Shown: positions 1 through 13,700, numbered from the stretch's first letter. The stretch is DNA of 64,000 nt from Branchiostoma floridae (GCF_000003815.2 NC_049993.1:3179371-3243370), one strand, 5' to 3'. Numbers and translations are program-made. Notes: generated by a model from the letters alone, not told the origin.

Positions 1-380
1 AACAGTACATGCTTTTTTCAAGCATGTAACAACTGAAAACAACTACTTACCAAATCCTGCATGCACTATAGATTGAACAGGTAGAAAAAACAAGCAAATA
101 TTGCTGGCCTACTTACGAGTACAGTATGCAAGGGGGATAGCCAAAAAAAAAAAAGAATTAAAAAACAACACCCAACCACGTACACAAAATAAACAGCCAT
201 CTGCAGTAATAACACTAACCACCCGAACGGCAAATTTGCAAGGATCGATGTGCTGGTGACGTTCTATGAATCGAGAAAAATGATAGCATTATAACGTATT
301 ATGACGATTTGAGGCGGAGAGGGCAACAATATTCTAGGAATAATAACCAACTTTTGTTGTCCGAGCAAAGCCATTTTGTA

Positions 381-1830
381 GCTATACTACGTCAGAGTTC
401 GCGAAGGCACTTTAGGCATCCCCCCAGTCTGGATAAGGTTAATCATTTGCTTATTTGTATATATGCTCTTGTTATTGTTACATTAGGTGAAGCCTGTCAT
501 GGATAGCCTTATCTTGTGTAATACTGCCAAATATGCTGTTTTTGTTTGTAGAGCCTTTATGTAAAGAGAGGGGCGGGGGATGATAGAGCACCGATAGATA
601 GCACCATTTGTGGTATTCACAATGCCCAGATCCTAACTTAAAATACTATGGCATTGTATCAAAGCTTCATGTTTTGATGTCACACGTTTGCAGTAGTTTT
701 TTTTTATTGTCATGGATTTTTTGGTTGTTAGAAGTAGATAGCTCTTGTTCCCATGACAAGGTGATTCCCAGAAGTAGTTTTGCCCCCAGCAGCTTTCTTG
801 TGCCATTGTTTGTGGAGATAAAAGGGCATTAATTAACTGACATAATAAATACGTCGATAAGTGCGTATGTGCATTAAGTACTTATCGCGCTAATCAAAAT
901 TTGCTTTATAAACTAAATACCGCATATTTCACTCAATCTTAAATTTCACACATGGATTGTTCCATATCAACTTTAAGCAGAAATAGAGCATCCCAAATTA
1001 TCCAACTCCAAAATAGATTTTAAAATTTTGACCCCTCGTTTCTAGAATACACTGCTCTGGAACAACCCTTTGCAAAATGGACTCTTCCACATGGCTTGAT
1101 TTTCAATCTCTAGAGCGAAAGCTACCACTATACCAAGTTTCGGGTCATTTGGACTTCCTATTATGAGGCATGGACCCAAAATATACATTTAGAGTCTCAC
1201 CTCACCGGTCCCATAGCCTCGCCAACCGTAGGGTCAGCTGGGTCTAAACTATTTTCATAGTAATAATGTCGAAGTGATGTATTCCGAAGTTGTGAATAAA
1301 TTGATTTGGACAACTGTCCTTTGTGGCCTCACACCAGTTTTGTTTTAGTGCAAAGGCAAGGGAGCGAAATATACATTTTAGTAAAAAACGGGCACAAAAG
1401 AAAAAAAAAAAAACAAGGCCACTTTTACAGTATGAAAAAAAAAAACGTGTTGATAAATTTATGAATTTCTGAGTCATCATCATCATATCTTGCCGCTACA
1501 AGTCCCAATCCAACAGCGGGCCACCAATTTCTGAGTGAGGGCACATGTCCAACGCAAATCCGTACAAAATTTTCATCACGTTGTAATTATACCTAAGCAA
1601 AAGTGCCGTGAATATATGTTTTTGAAGTCCTCTTTGAAAAAAAATATCAAGAAATATCTGGGGGTATTTGACCACTCCACCCCTTGCCAATTTTTAATAT
1701 CATTTGCCTTGAAAATAATTAAAAAAAAATGATCCATTTTAAGGTTTGTCAGTAGAAGGAGAAGAATAAGAGACACGAAAATAAACAATATATTTCTCTT
1801 CATAGTATGGTATAGAGTGGAATATAAGTG
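381..1830. repeat. Duplicated noncoding block, copy A
   Basis: This stretch aligns in the same orientation with 2972-4260. Both copies start at a shared GTCAGAGTT and then have the same GATAAGGTTAATCATTTGC segment, the same GGGGCGGGGGATGATAGAGC segment and the same AATACGTCGATAAGTGCGTA segment. They continue in parallel to the polyA-rich part and the ATATATTTCTCT segment near 1790/4210, with scattered substitutions and indels. Copy B lies just upstream of the UGT first exon, so copy A is probably the upstream region of a neighbouring UGT paralogue beyond the left edge. Bases 1-380 show no gene, only a possible splice-donor-like CTTAC on the minus strand near 45-50. Confidence 0.8.
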
Positions 1831-1989
1831 AATAAGGGGATCTTAAGCTTATCATCTTTTTGTTCAAATATAGAAATTTCAACCATTTCACACAATCAAT
1901 TTAGAAATAAAGGGGTATAAAATTATAGTGATAGTTATAATCAACAAAGAGCAGGCGTCATAAGTTATCAGATTATAATTCAAACTTAC

Positions 1990-2869
1990 CTCAGAAAGTT
2001 GGACGCCAGTACGTACGGTCAATCCGCCAACCTGAACCATGCTGGGCATGGAGGGACTGGGAAAACCTAGCACAGTGTCGCTCTGATACAGCCACAAGTC
2101 CGTGCGTGACGTTACGCTCTGGATGGTTTCATTATCGCTAATATAATTACGGACCAGATCGTTATATACGTAACCGTAAATCCAGCTTTTCAAGATGGTT
2201 GAAAGACCAAAGAACCATGCATTCTCCACTCTTTGTAGAAAAGTCATTTGGTCAGTAAATGGCGATTCGACTGTCGGTATGTATGACAATGGTAGCGGTA
2301 CACCGGTAGCAATTTTGTCGAAAAATGTGCCACCGTCGGAACTGATTGCGACGTGGGGGATCCCGAGGTTTGCTGCCACTATAGTGCCACATCTTAAAAG
2401 GGGGTCAGAAATAACAACGCTGTATTGTGCTGTCTTCAATCGACCCAACAGGCCACTATCCTGCCTACCCCCCCCCTCCCAATAGATGCTCGCAGTGTTT
2501 CTTTGCGAATTCAGACGTTTCAGATATTATTTTTAGTTCTTCGTAGGCAGATACAGATTCTGCCATTCCAAGGATGTTGTGTTGGAATTCTCGAAGGCGT
2601 GCCCCGAAACCTTGGTCTTGAAATGTCTCAAACGTAAAGTCAGGCCTCTCTGTGCGTCGTTTCTCAACGATGTCATCTTCAATAACCACGGTGACAGCAT
2701 GGTCCCTCTCCACCAATGCCTGCCCGATTGACGCCTCTACCATCCAGTGGCTATTGAAACATGGCATTGGTACCAACAGAACCTTCTCTGCACTGCTCGG
2801 TTGGCTGAGCATGAAGCACAGGAGAACAAGAGGGATGATGGAAAAGTGACGCTTCAGTCTCCCGTCCAT
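1990..2869 (-). pseudogene. UDP-glucuronosyltransferase first coding exon, frameshifted
   Basis: UGTs transfer a sugar from a UDP-sugar to lipophilic acceptors in the ER lumen. Reading starts at the ATG ending at 2869. It opens with a signal peptide (about residues 1-27, core IIPLVLLCFML), then a UGT N-terminal beta-strand and helix (PMPCFNSHWMVEASIGQALV, followed by RDHAVTVVI) with His in the usual catalytic region. After HCEHLLGG the frame ends at a TAG beside nine C's (2468-2476). Homology resumes one frame over, with SDPLLRCGTIVAANLGIPHV typical of UGTs, and runs to a GTAAGT donor at 1989. One base gained or lost in the homopolymer explains this. It could be an assembly error or a real pseudogene. 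The C-terminal UDP-sugar-binding exons are not visible at 1-1989, so they lie off the window or are lost. Family call is firm, functionality uncertain. Confidence 0.8.
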
Positions 2870-2971
2870 GTTGTCACGTGCGGTACTGACCCACGAATGA
2901 TTGTATGTGAAGTGAGGGAGTGTATTGATACCCTGAGAAAGATTCCACTAAGCGTAACGGTACTCGACAAA

Positions 2972-4260
2972 CTACGTCAGAGTTGGCGCGAGCACTTTTA
3001 GCAATACCCCCAGTCTGGATAAGGTTAATCATTTGCTTATTTGTATATATGCTCTTGTTATTGCTTCATTAGGTGAAGCCTGTCATGGATAGCCTTATCT
3101 TGTGTAATGCTGCCAAATATGCTGTTTTTGTTTGTGGAGCCTTTATGTAAAGAGAGGGGCGGGGGATGATAGAGCACCGATAGATAGCACCATTTGTGGT
3201 ATTCACAATGCCCAGATCCTACCTCAAAATACTATGGTATTGTATCAAAGCTTCATGTTTTGATGTCTCACGTTTGCAGTAGTTATGTCATGGATTCTTT
3301 GGTTGTTAGAATTAGATAGCTCTTGTTCCCATGACAAAGTGGTTCCCAGAAGTAGTTTTGCCCCCAGCAGCTTTCTTGTGCCATTGTTGGTAGAGAAAAA
3401 AGGGCATTAATTAACTAACATAATAAATACGTCGATAAGTGCGTATGTGTATAAGTACTTATCGCGCTAATCAAAATTTGCTTTATAAACTAGATAGGGG
3501 ATAGGCCGACTTAGGAGTAAATACCGCATATTTCACTCCATCTTAAATTTCACACATGGATTGTTCCATATCAACTTTAAGCAGAAATAGAGCATCCCAA
3601 ATCATTCAACTCCAAAATAGATTTTAAATTTTTGACCCCTCGTTTCTAGAATATACTACTCCGAAACAACCCTTTGCAAAATGGACTCTTCCACATTGCT
3701 TGATTTTCTCTAGAGTCTAGAGCAAAAACAACTATTATATATAATACTAAGTTTCGGGTCATTTGGACTTCATATTATGGCAGCAAGGTCTCAACTGTTA
3801 ATTATGTCGAAGTGATGTATTCCAAACCTGTGACTGGAGTGAATTGATTTGGACACATGTCCTATGCAAACTCATACCAATTTTGTTTTAGTACAAGGGC
3901 AAGGGAGCCAAATATACATTTTTAGTAAAAAAAAATGGGGACAAAGGAAAAAAAAAGGCCACTGTTAGAGTATGAAAATAAACTTGTTGATACATTCCTG
4001 AGAGAACATGATTGTACAAGGCACATCTGTTCCAAATTTTATGTCATCACGTTGTAATACCTAGGCAAAAGTGCCGCAAATATATATTTTTGAAGTCCTC
4101 TTTGAAAAATATTCAACAAATGTTTGGGGTTATCGACCACTCTGACATAAATATTAGATTCCATTTTAAGGTTTGGCAGTGGAATGAGAAGAATAAAGAC
4201 AGGACAAAAACAATATATTTCTCTCCAAACTGTAGTATAGAGTGAAATATATTAAATAAG
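2972..4260. repeat. Duplicated noncoding block, copy B (upstream of UGT exon)
   Basis: Direct copy of 381-1830 (see there). It starts about 100 bp upstream of the UGT start codon and probably includes that gene's promoter and 5' region. Copy B is slightly shorter: it lacks some segments, for example around 1190-1250. Bases 4260-4570 are AT-rich, with nothing recognised. Confidence 0.8.
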
Positions 4261-4571
4261 GGGATTTCATTAATCTATTCCGTTCAAATATAGGCATTTC
4301 AACCATTTGACACAAGCAACTAACTGATAGAAATAAAGGGGCATAAAACCTATAGGGATAATTATCAGCATTTTCAATGAGAAAACGCTGTACTTACTAC
4401 CACTTCACTTTAGAGATATCTGTTTGGTATTATTACATACATTCACACTTTGTAGGTAGAGTACAATAGAAAATTTAGAAAAATTGCAATTCAATGCATG
4501 TTTTATTGGTCATCTTTGATCTATACTGATTACTGATCTGCCTTTAGATTGATCAAAGGTTATTTGTCGAG

Positions 4572-4582
4572 GCGCATGCGCA
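4572..4582. promoter_or_regulatory. NRF-1-like site in the phosphotransferase promoter
   Basis: GCGCATGCGCA is a perfect palindromic NRF-1 consensus, 75 bp before the start codon of the phosphotransferase gene. NRF-1 sites are typical of CpG-type housekeeping promoters. Promoter role is inferred from position; no TATA box is visible. Confidence 0.6.
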
Positions 4583-4619
4583 CATCGTTACTTGTCACGT
4601 TGTTTACAGTGACTGTCAT

Positions 4620-4658
4620 ATGTTGGCTGAGCTTCCGACGAACCATTATCTTCAATAA
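4620..4658 (+). other. 12-codon upstream ORF overlapping the main start
   Basis: An ATG at 4620 opens a 12-codon reading frame. Its TAA (4656-4658) overlaps the main ATG (4658-4660) by one base in the sequence TAATG. If the transcript starts upstream of 4620, translation of the main gene would depend on leaky scanning or reinitiation. The transcription start is unknown. Confidence 0.45.
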
Positions 4659-4753
4659 TGTTTCAGCCCATTTTGACCGAGGCCCAGCTAAGGGGACTAG
4701 ATGGATACAAATGTGTATCTGAAGGAGCGTCCGTCTTGGAACCTATCATGCAG
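4658..4753 (+). CDS. Phosphotransferase exon 1
   Basis: Residues 1-32, starting [11 protein letters not shown] and ending EPIMQ before a GTAACT donor at 4754 (phase 0). The upstream sequence contains an NRF-1 site and a short uORF. Confidence 0.88.
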
Positions 4754-7700
4754 GTAACTTTGATTTTTTCAAGGATTGAAGGGGAGGGGTAGATTAAAAG
4801 CTGCGTGTGCACAGCAAAGGCCACAGATGGTAAAACCCGGGCAATGGACAGCTTTACTTCGACATGTCTAGCAGGGGTACCATATTATGCACAACGATTT
4901 GTGTCATTACTTGAGGCCAGAAGCGAAAGAACCGTACTAAAAATTCTGGTCTTTTCATACTAAAGCTACGTCAGGGCTTCAATTTCTAAGCGGAATCTTG
5001 TCTCTGGCACTCTGCACTCGTTTTCCAGTGCTCAGGACTCCACTCAGTGCTTTAACACAGAAGGCTGGTTGAAAGGCTATACAGCACTGGTTATAGAATA
5101 TGCATTTAGAATTCGAAACCGCAAGAAGGATATCACAAATAGCGTACACTATATGCCCCCCCCCCCTCTGAAGTGTCTGAAAAAACTTCACATGGTGCAG
5201 TTCACACGCTTAGGCTACTCATGAGAGGCAGGTTTTTCCCAGAGAAAAACATAGATAAAAGAAATATAGTTCCACGACCACAAACCTTCGCCAAAAAAAG
5301 GTTTGTTATGTAAAATGATGTCATAAATGTGTTCATCATATTCGCCAAGATAATGTATTCTTTTACACGGGTCTGTATGTGGGTTAACAGCATATAAGTC
5401 GAGAAATTGTCAATGGATCTTTTTGACCTATAATAAGTGTGTAGCGGTTGTTCAAAGGCATTGCGGTCTGTTTTGTTTAGCATAAGTCAAAATGCAGCTG
5501 GAGGATTTTCACGATATTTGGTAGGTGTGTAGCTGTTGTAGAGAGGATTGTCAATGGTGAATTGATCTTTTTGACTTTTGGTAGGTGAGTAGCGGTCGTG
5601 CAAAGGCATGCCTAGTTCGAAAACGGTTTACCTAGCGTTTTACCACGGTACAGCAGCGAGCTTTGTATTTTTTAAAGTTTGGTTTGGACAGCAAGTCAAA
5701 TTGCAGCTGGAGGATTTTCACGATATTTTGTAGGTGTCTAGCGGTTGTAGAGAGGATTGTCAAGTGTGAGATTGGTTTAGCTAGCTTTTACCTATTGTAA
5801 AAACCTGGCGGCGAGTTGCGGTACTGAAACGATTTTTAGTGGTAGATAGGCCTTAGTGTAGGGAGCAAGTCGTATTGATTTGGCCCCCCTGGTGGCTTGC
5901 GATGAACCTTTTTGTTTATAACTTTGAGAAGGATAACTCCAGTGAGGCAGGCAGGTACTGTATGTGATGATTAACATGTCATATTTATTTACGCAAAGTA
6001 AGGTGTCATTCCTTAGATATTGGGTAGAATGTGTAATTTTCCATTCAAGCTATGAACTGATCTCTGTTCAGGGACAGTATCTGCCTCTGTTTCCGTAATA
6101 AGTTGGAAAGTAGGTCAGATAAACAACCAATGCCATGCAGGGTGTTTGGTTTATTTTTCAAGCTTCTGAATTAGGGGTCGTGTTTTTCAACTTAGCACGA
6201 TGTGAGGAAAGATGCACAAAAGCTAGAGTTCCACAAACACATATCTTTGTCAAATAAACAAGGGTTATTTTGAAGAGTGCCCGTTTACATTATGAATCCT
6301 TGATGTAATGATGGTCTTGTCCTATTGTAGATTTGAGTGGGTCATAAAGTTCTCTAATTTAACATCCACATGAGTGACTGAGTGACTGTCTGTAACCACA
6401 CAACTCGGGAAGCCTTGGATAGATCCTGGTGATATTTTGTAGGTGGGTATGTTTGTTTGGTAGGGGTCAGGAAATTCAATATTAAGTTAATAATGGCCCC
6501 TAGCGGCATTCTAAGGTACTGCAGTGGAACTTCAACTTTTTAATATAATTCCGGAGTTTAAATTAATGGGAATTCCATGCTTGTAGCGTCATGAAGCTTA
6601 GTGAAGGTGAAAATTATCAGACATGAATCATGCAGATTTAACATAATTTAGAAGAGGAGAGGTTAACCCTGGCTTGGGAGAGACGAACCTGGAGGCAACT
6701 CTCGATCTTCATGTCTACCTTGTCCCTCCAACGACCTGGAGGTCAAGGGACTAGGTAGGTAGGTAGGTAGAAAGAAAGAAACATGGCCGTCGTTGCATAG
6801 GTAAGATTTTCATATTTTGGACTTATGCATTTTTTTGAATATTGAATTAAGGACCTTTGTAATCCATAAATATCTATCTACAATAGGACAGGACCATCAT
6901 AACGCCAATGATTTATAAGGTCTGAAAAATAGGCATTCTTCATAATGAAAGTTTACTTGCAAGTTCATGCCCGAAGGCTTATTACAAGTACATGGTAGAA
7001 ACATAAGAAAGATACATGTGACAATGAACATTGATCAGCATAATTGTAAGAAGAAGATACTAGAATACTGTTGGCTATTTCTAAACAGGTTGGGTTTGAC
7101 TTCTTTTCTGGAAGTAGAGGTCAAACTAACCCTTGTTCAAAATAACCCTTGTTTATTTGGCGAAGATATGTGTTCGTGGAACTCTAGTTGCATCTTGTTT
7201 TATATGTTATTTGATAAAGTCACACAGACACTTATCATCTAGCGTTCGGTGACCTCATACATCCAAGAAATAATGAGAGTTTGTGTAAAGTTTATTTAAA
7301 TGACGGAATTATATAATTTCCTCATTGATTATGCAGATTAAGTCCTCATTTGCATAATATGTATATCTTTTAGCCATTCACGCACAATACGACTCTGACC
7401 ATAGGCGGTAGGCCATCGGGTTTTTGTTGAAATCAGTATTAGTTGGCTGTAATGGAATCCGACTCTGGTACTCAGTCCACGGAAAGATTCCCGAGAATCG
7501 TACACTTACACACTCGGTGTACTCGGTCCACGGAAAGATTCCCGAGAATCGTACACTTACACACACGGTGTACTCGGTCCACGGAAAGATTCCCGAGAAT
7601 CGTACACTTACACACACGGTGTACTCGGTCCACGGAAAGATTCCCGAGAATCGTACACTTACACACACGGTGTACTCGGTCCACGGAAAGATTCCCGAGA

Positions 7701-10700
7701 ATCGTACACTTACACACACGGTGTACTCGGTCCACGGAAAGATTCCCGAGAATCGTACACTTACACACACGGTGTACTCGGGCCACGGAAAGATTCCTGA
7801 GGATCGTACACTTAAACACACCTTATACTCGGTCCACGGAAAGATTCCCGAGAATCGTACACTTATACACACGGTGTACTCGGTCCACGGAAAGATTCTT
7901 GAGGATCGTACATTTACGCACACCTTGTACTCGGTCCACGGAAAGATTCCCGAGAATCGTACACTTACACACACGGTGTACTCGGTCCACGGAAAGATTC
8001 TTGAGGATCGTACACTTATGCACACCTGGTACTTGGTCCACGGAAAGATTCCTGAGAATCGTACACTTATACACACCTTGTACTCGGTCCACGGAAAGAT
8101 TCCCGAGAAGGTGTTACTTACTAGCCATGTAAGATTTCTGATAATAGATAAGATACGCAGCATTTTGTAAAGTCCAATCTCCGGGGAACAGCGTTACCAG
8201 CAGTACCATATCTGGCCGGTAGGGTCGCTGCTGCACAAGACGATACCGTCATTGCTAGCCAGACGCGAGACTCAGATTTCCCGCCAACGTTTCGGTGAAC
8301 CAAGTGCCCACTCTGTCACCGTGTAATAGTGTATGATTCTCGGGAATCTTTCAGTGGACTGGGTACACAGTGTATGTTAGTGTATGATTCTCGGAATTCT
8401 TTAAGTGTTGCCTGTTGAACAAACACATAATGTGTGTTAGTGTAATTGATTCTCGGGAATATTTCAGTGGACCGAGTACACTGAGTGTGTGATAGCCAGC
8501 GTATGATTCTTGGGAATCTCTGTTGAACGAGTACACACTATTTGAGTTCATAACTTTGGTACACGTACGACAAAGTGATACTGATTTAAACAAAAATTCG
8601 ATGGCCTACCGCCTATGGCCAAAGCAGCCACGTTAAAAACTATCCTCATGTGAAACCAGAACCACAATAGAACATTGGTTCTAACTCACTTTTCCTGCTG
8701 GTCACCTCTAGTGGTAACGCTCTTCCAGGGTAGCATTTCCTACCCACTTATTATTATGTAGTTTATGAAGTAACGTCAGAACATCACGCGTAGCGGAGTA
8801 AAGATGAGATCATTAGTGACGTTCTGCTGTGGACTCCAAAGCATGCTCATGCGGACAGAGGTAAACCACGTAAAACATATGTACATCAAATTTGCGTTGA
8901 TTCTGGCTGCTCGGCTGAAGATCTGCCCAAGGCTATGGAGGATAGGGAAGGATGGGGGAAGAGAGTCATGTCCATCCGTGCAACCAGCACGCCCGGATGA
9001 TGATGATGATGATGATGATGAGTGAAGTAAGCCCTCTTGGCGCTTCATCGGTCCGAACAGGGCTTTGGGAACGCGTTCGAGCCAACTGCGAAACTGTTCT
9101 ACACCCGTCGGCCTTTGCGCGACCTATCCCCGAAATCAAGAACGACGCAGAAGCACTGCGTACACAGTGCGTCTTTCAAGTTCAGCATGCTTGTTTATTA
9201 TTTGATTCAATGGACTGATTACACAATCCGGTAGTGTGTTGATTATTTACGTTACAAAGAAATAAACAGTGATTTCGACAAAAACTCGATGGCCTATCGC
9301 CCATGCTCTGGCGTCTCTTTAACCCTCATCCGACCGTATGGGGTCATTTTTGACCCCAGGCGTATATTTTGATCTGCCATAGCAACATTTTTCATCAGAG
9401 AAAAAATTCCTTCCATGAATTTGTTTGTATACATGTCTTACAACATCTACCAATTTTTCGCCGAGTTTTGCCCATTATTGTATAAGCTATACCTGAAAGT
9501 TTGTGTCTTGTTCGGTGGGGTCAAAAATGACCCCAGCCAATTATGAATCATTAATTACATAAATATCAAGATATTTCAATAAAATAACAGGCATTCCTCA
9601 TTATTGCTATTGCAGCAACAGGTTATAGTTGCTTAGATGAGTAAACACCGAATATTTTGAAAGAAATTTAGTATTTTAAGTGTAAAACACAGTTTTTCGA
9701 CATTCTGCATAAATTATGATAATACGCACTTATTACCTATGCTAATGAAAGTGAAAATGTTTCTAATTAATTAAAAAACAATATATGGACAGAATGTTCA
9801 GACGGAACCTACAAGAAAGATCTTTGCGGGAAAATAGACAATAGTTATTGTATGTATGTGTTTAGATGGCGGAATATGGTGCATAATTAAGTAATAAATT
9901 CGTTACTTTTCACAAATATTGTATTTTTTCTTGTTAAATAACATTATTATGCTATCAGCATGATTGCATCATCACAATTATTGTTTAGAAATTGATAAAA
10001 CAAAACATTGTTTAAGTAAGTTTAGTATGGTAGATTTTCAGAGCAAATTTGGGTTTTCCTCATTTTCTGCATAAATTATGATAATGAGTAATAACTACTG
10101 ACACCAAAACTTGTCAAAATATTTTTCATAGTTTAGTGAAACAGTAAATACATAGAAATGACAAAATAAGCCAGCAGAAATATGTCTATGAGCAAAACAA
10201 AATGGGGTCAAAAATGACCCCATACGGTCAGATTCGTCGTAAAAATGTAACGGTCGGATGAGGGTTAATTATAATGTCCATCGGCAAAATACTGAATCAG
10301 ATGTTCTTATTCTTCCAAAAATTACTGCAGTTGATGACTGCGAGCTTAATAGTATAGAAATATGTGTGTAAGAGAGGCTTGAAAAATTGAAAATTACTGG
10401 GTGGAAAGTATCCTCCCAGAGGAGGGTTCTGGGGTTACCCAGAATGCAATTTTGACCTTTGACCCCTGACTTCCGGTTGTTTGTCATGTGAGGTTGAAGG
10501 TGATTTCCAGTCTTGCCCAATTTTAGGGCTTTCTGCTCCGTGGCTGTGCAGTTTTAGGGCCCATTTTTTTTTAGTGTCGTCGATGAGGTAATGAACATTC
10601 CATTTACGTGTTCCTTTGGGGACAACGGTCATCCTATACGTTAGAGTTGGGTATTTTGTCTTCGAACAGCGTTACGTAAACATCAAGATATCTGCTCATT

Positions 10701-13700
10701 TCATGACGCTCCCGGACGGAATCTTCGCCTCGATTCCTGAAAATCGTGGGGACTTGAGGTTTTCAGTATGTTCAACATGTACTATGATGTCTTAGCTTGC
10801 GTTAGGTGCCGCGATAATCTCAAGTCCCCACATTTTGCTGAGAAATTTGAGATTTGGGGGAGAGGGGCTATGGCTTCGTTGTGTGAACGATATCCACACG
10901 GTTATTCACTGTCGGTGTGGATGTCTCCCTGGCGTGTGGCTTCTAGAAATTACTATTTTTTGTGATTTTCGGACACATGTTACACATTTTAGGTTATGTC
11001 TGGCCGGTTTTGTGACAGCTTAGCCATAGACAACACGGCCTTCCGTATTTTTGTGGTCTTTTTAACCCGGGCACATATAGGCGAACAACACGTAAAATTA
11101 TGATATCCCCTTGGTGAGACGTCCACGTCCACACAACCAGAAAACAGCTGTACAAATCTTTCCTTGAATAATATGCGCAAAACTATGTACATCGTATCGT
11201 TTCAACCTTTTTTTCTACTTTGGGTGGTGTGAAGACTTTAAGCAGTGTTGTGTAACAAGTTTCTGTTTTATGACAAATAAAGTGAAGACAAATTTCATAC
11301 AATGCCTTCAATTGTCTATTGTCGCAATACAATTAAGTGCACTTTTTCAAATTGAAATTTTCAAATTATGTAGGTTGTTTCCATACATTAATCCCCAACA
11401 ACAGTTGGAGACTGACAATTGTATGTGTATCAGTGGTTCTAGTTAAGATAGACATGTTGTATTTACTGAGGCTTTTACATCTCATGTTCTTCGTTTATTG
11501 GTATAACACAGTAGTATATTTAAAGCTATGTCACACAATGATATGTAGAGGTTGCAATCATTCAGTAGTAAATGGTAGAAGACATGTTGCCACCGTATTT
11601 CCTTCACACAAACGACGTACTAGCCTGGTTACCAAACCCCAGCCCGATCTCAAGTATCTATCGTGCAGGGGTCTGGCCAGATGGGATAGGAACTCTTCTC
11701 AATTTTGCACCTTATAGTGGGCAAAAAACCCCACCAATAGAACAACACAGGATCAGCAGGAGGTAATTACACCCCTGCCATGATTGGTTAAAGACCCCCA
11801 ACTGTACTTTTTGAATCCATAACGTAGCTGATTCGCTACTGTGATAGCCTGCTGACCAACTGTGGTGTGTTGTAGCTGGCTACCTGTGGTGAGAGTGGCC
11901 ATCAATCCTAGGTTCTCCTCCCACTGATCAACGGGCCTTCGAGAACCTTTCTACAGCCATGTTGCCAGACCCCAACACGAAAGATATATCTTGAGGTTGG
12001 GGTATGGAATCCAGGCTAACGACGTACATGTTGCATTTATAATAAAAGTAGGGAGTATGTTTTAGTCTATGTACTAGTACTATTAAAAGCCTACTATGTA
12101 TTTAGAGCAAAAGTAAGAGGCACCTACAAGATGCTGTTTGCAGGGTTCGATAAAATTCAAGTCTTAGATATACATGTATTGTGTCCCTGGAGGCATATAC
12201 TTCAGTGTCCTATGTTTTCTCTGTTGCTTCTTATTCTTGAGATTCTATGTAAATATTGTGATTGACGGTAACACAGTATATGTTTAACGGTTGTGCAACA
12301 GTATGATATGAACTGGTTGCTTTCAACTGTACATGTATTTGTATCACAATCACTGTACGGAAAGCTAAAGTAAAATGTTACACCTGTAATGCTGTATGTT
12401 GCAATGTACAAGAAATATATTTACAAGACAAACTCTCTATGTTTCAGTATACAAAACATACATACAGACTTGATCCACTTGCAACAGGAATGTTAATTTT
12501 TGTGCTGCAACATTGTCAGTTTGTACTGTTTCAAGAAGGCTATTTCTGTCAAAAGAAATCCATATTTTTCTGGCTACCTCAATGGGACAGTAATATTGAG
12601 CAAGTCACATTTTCCTGATATATATAATGTAAGCTATCAACACTAAATTGGCCCCTGTAGTTCCAAAAGAAGCCACTAGGGGACCAACACTTCACCAATT
12701 ACAAGATATACCTAATTTTCAAAAAGGATTGCCATAGCATGTCCAGAAGTTAAGATATCAAACCCGGAAGTCCTCCTTCAGTGCCGTAACAACTGCAATA
12801 TACATATGGGAATGGGAGCACATCACAAAAGTCCTACTGACTGTGCCAAATCAGCCAGTCTGGCATCCATACCCCTGAATACATGCCGGTGCTGGATTAT
12901 GGAGACTTCATATTGCTGCTCGGCTAGTAGCTCCCTCACTCCTGCATCAGCCACTTCTCATCTTGGACATCCATCTCCAGAAAGTGAAGACAGTGATGAT
13001 GATGATGAATATTGGAGGCAGCCACCATTGAACAGCGCGGCTCGACACGAGGAAGGAGATACCAAGACACTCTTGCAGCTGTAAGAGATGAAATGTTTGA
13101 GTCAATATGAGGCCTGTTCCAGTTAGATTGGACTTTGAACCGGACAATCATAAGGACAGAAATGCTATTAAAATCGATGCCTTGGTAAACCACTGGAAAG
13201 TTATTGGTTACATGCCTGTTGATATGATTCCGAAAGTTATAAAAGCAATGAAGAGAGAAGAAATTGAATCTGTTACATTACCATCCCCACCCAAGTTTGA
13301 ACTACACCCTGTACAGAATGGGTTTGGAAACAATGTGTATAATAGTGATTTGTCTTCTCTGTAAATTATAACAGGTAAGACATGTTGTATCACTTACTAC
13401 TATATCACTAGTATATACTACAGACAATAGAGTTATGTTGCATCATCTTCTAGGTTTCACTGTCTTGATTTTGCACAGTGAATATATTTACAGTTTCAAC
13501 TTCCTTTTATAACAAGGTATCACTGTCTTGGGTTTTCCAGTGTTGTATTATAGTTGCAACTTCCTTTACTAGGCTTTAGTTTAGGTATCACTGTCTTGAG
13601 TTTTCGACAGTGTTCAACACTGTTCATATAATATTTCAGTTGCAGCTTCCTTTACTAAGGCTTTAGTTTAGGTATCACTGTCTTGAGTTTTCCATACGGT

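Larger units (their letters stand above)
7397..8620. mobile_element. Non-autonomous TIR element carrying inverted minisatellites
   Basis: Terminal inverted repeats of about 43 bp, 7397-7439 and 8578-8620, share CCATAGGCGGTAGGCCATCG and then TTTTTGTT(G/T)AAATCAGTAT. Between them lie a 51-bp array in one orientation and degenerate copies of the same unit in the other. A third, lone copy of the terminus occurs at 9270-9302. No target duplication was recognised. No transposase is present. Confidence 0.65.

Noticed and set aside
7378-8170. ORFs of 229-261 aa open on both strands
   Set aside because: They run through the 51-bp minisatellite; a period divisible by three without stops keeps several frames open. 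No domain.
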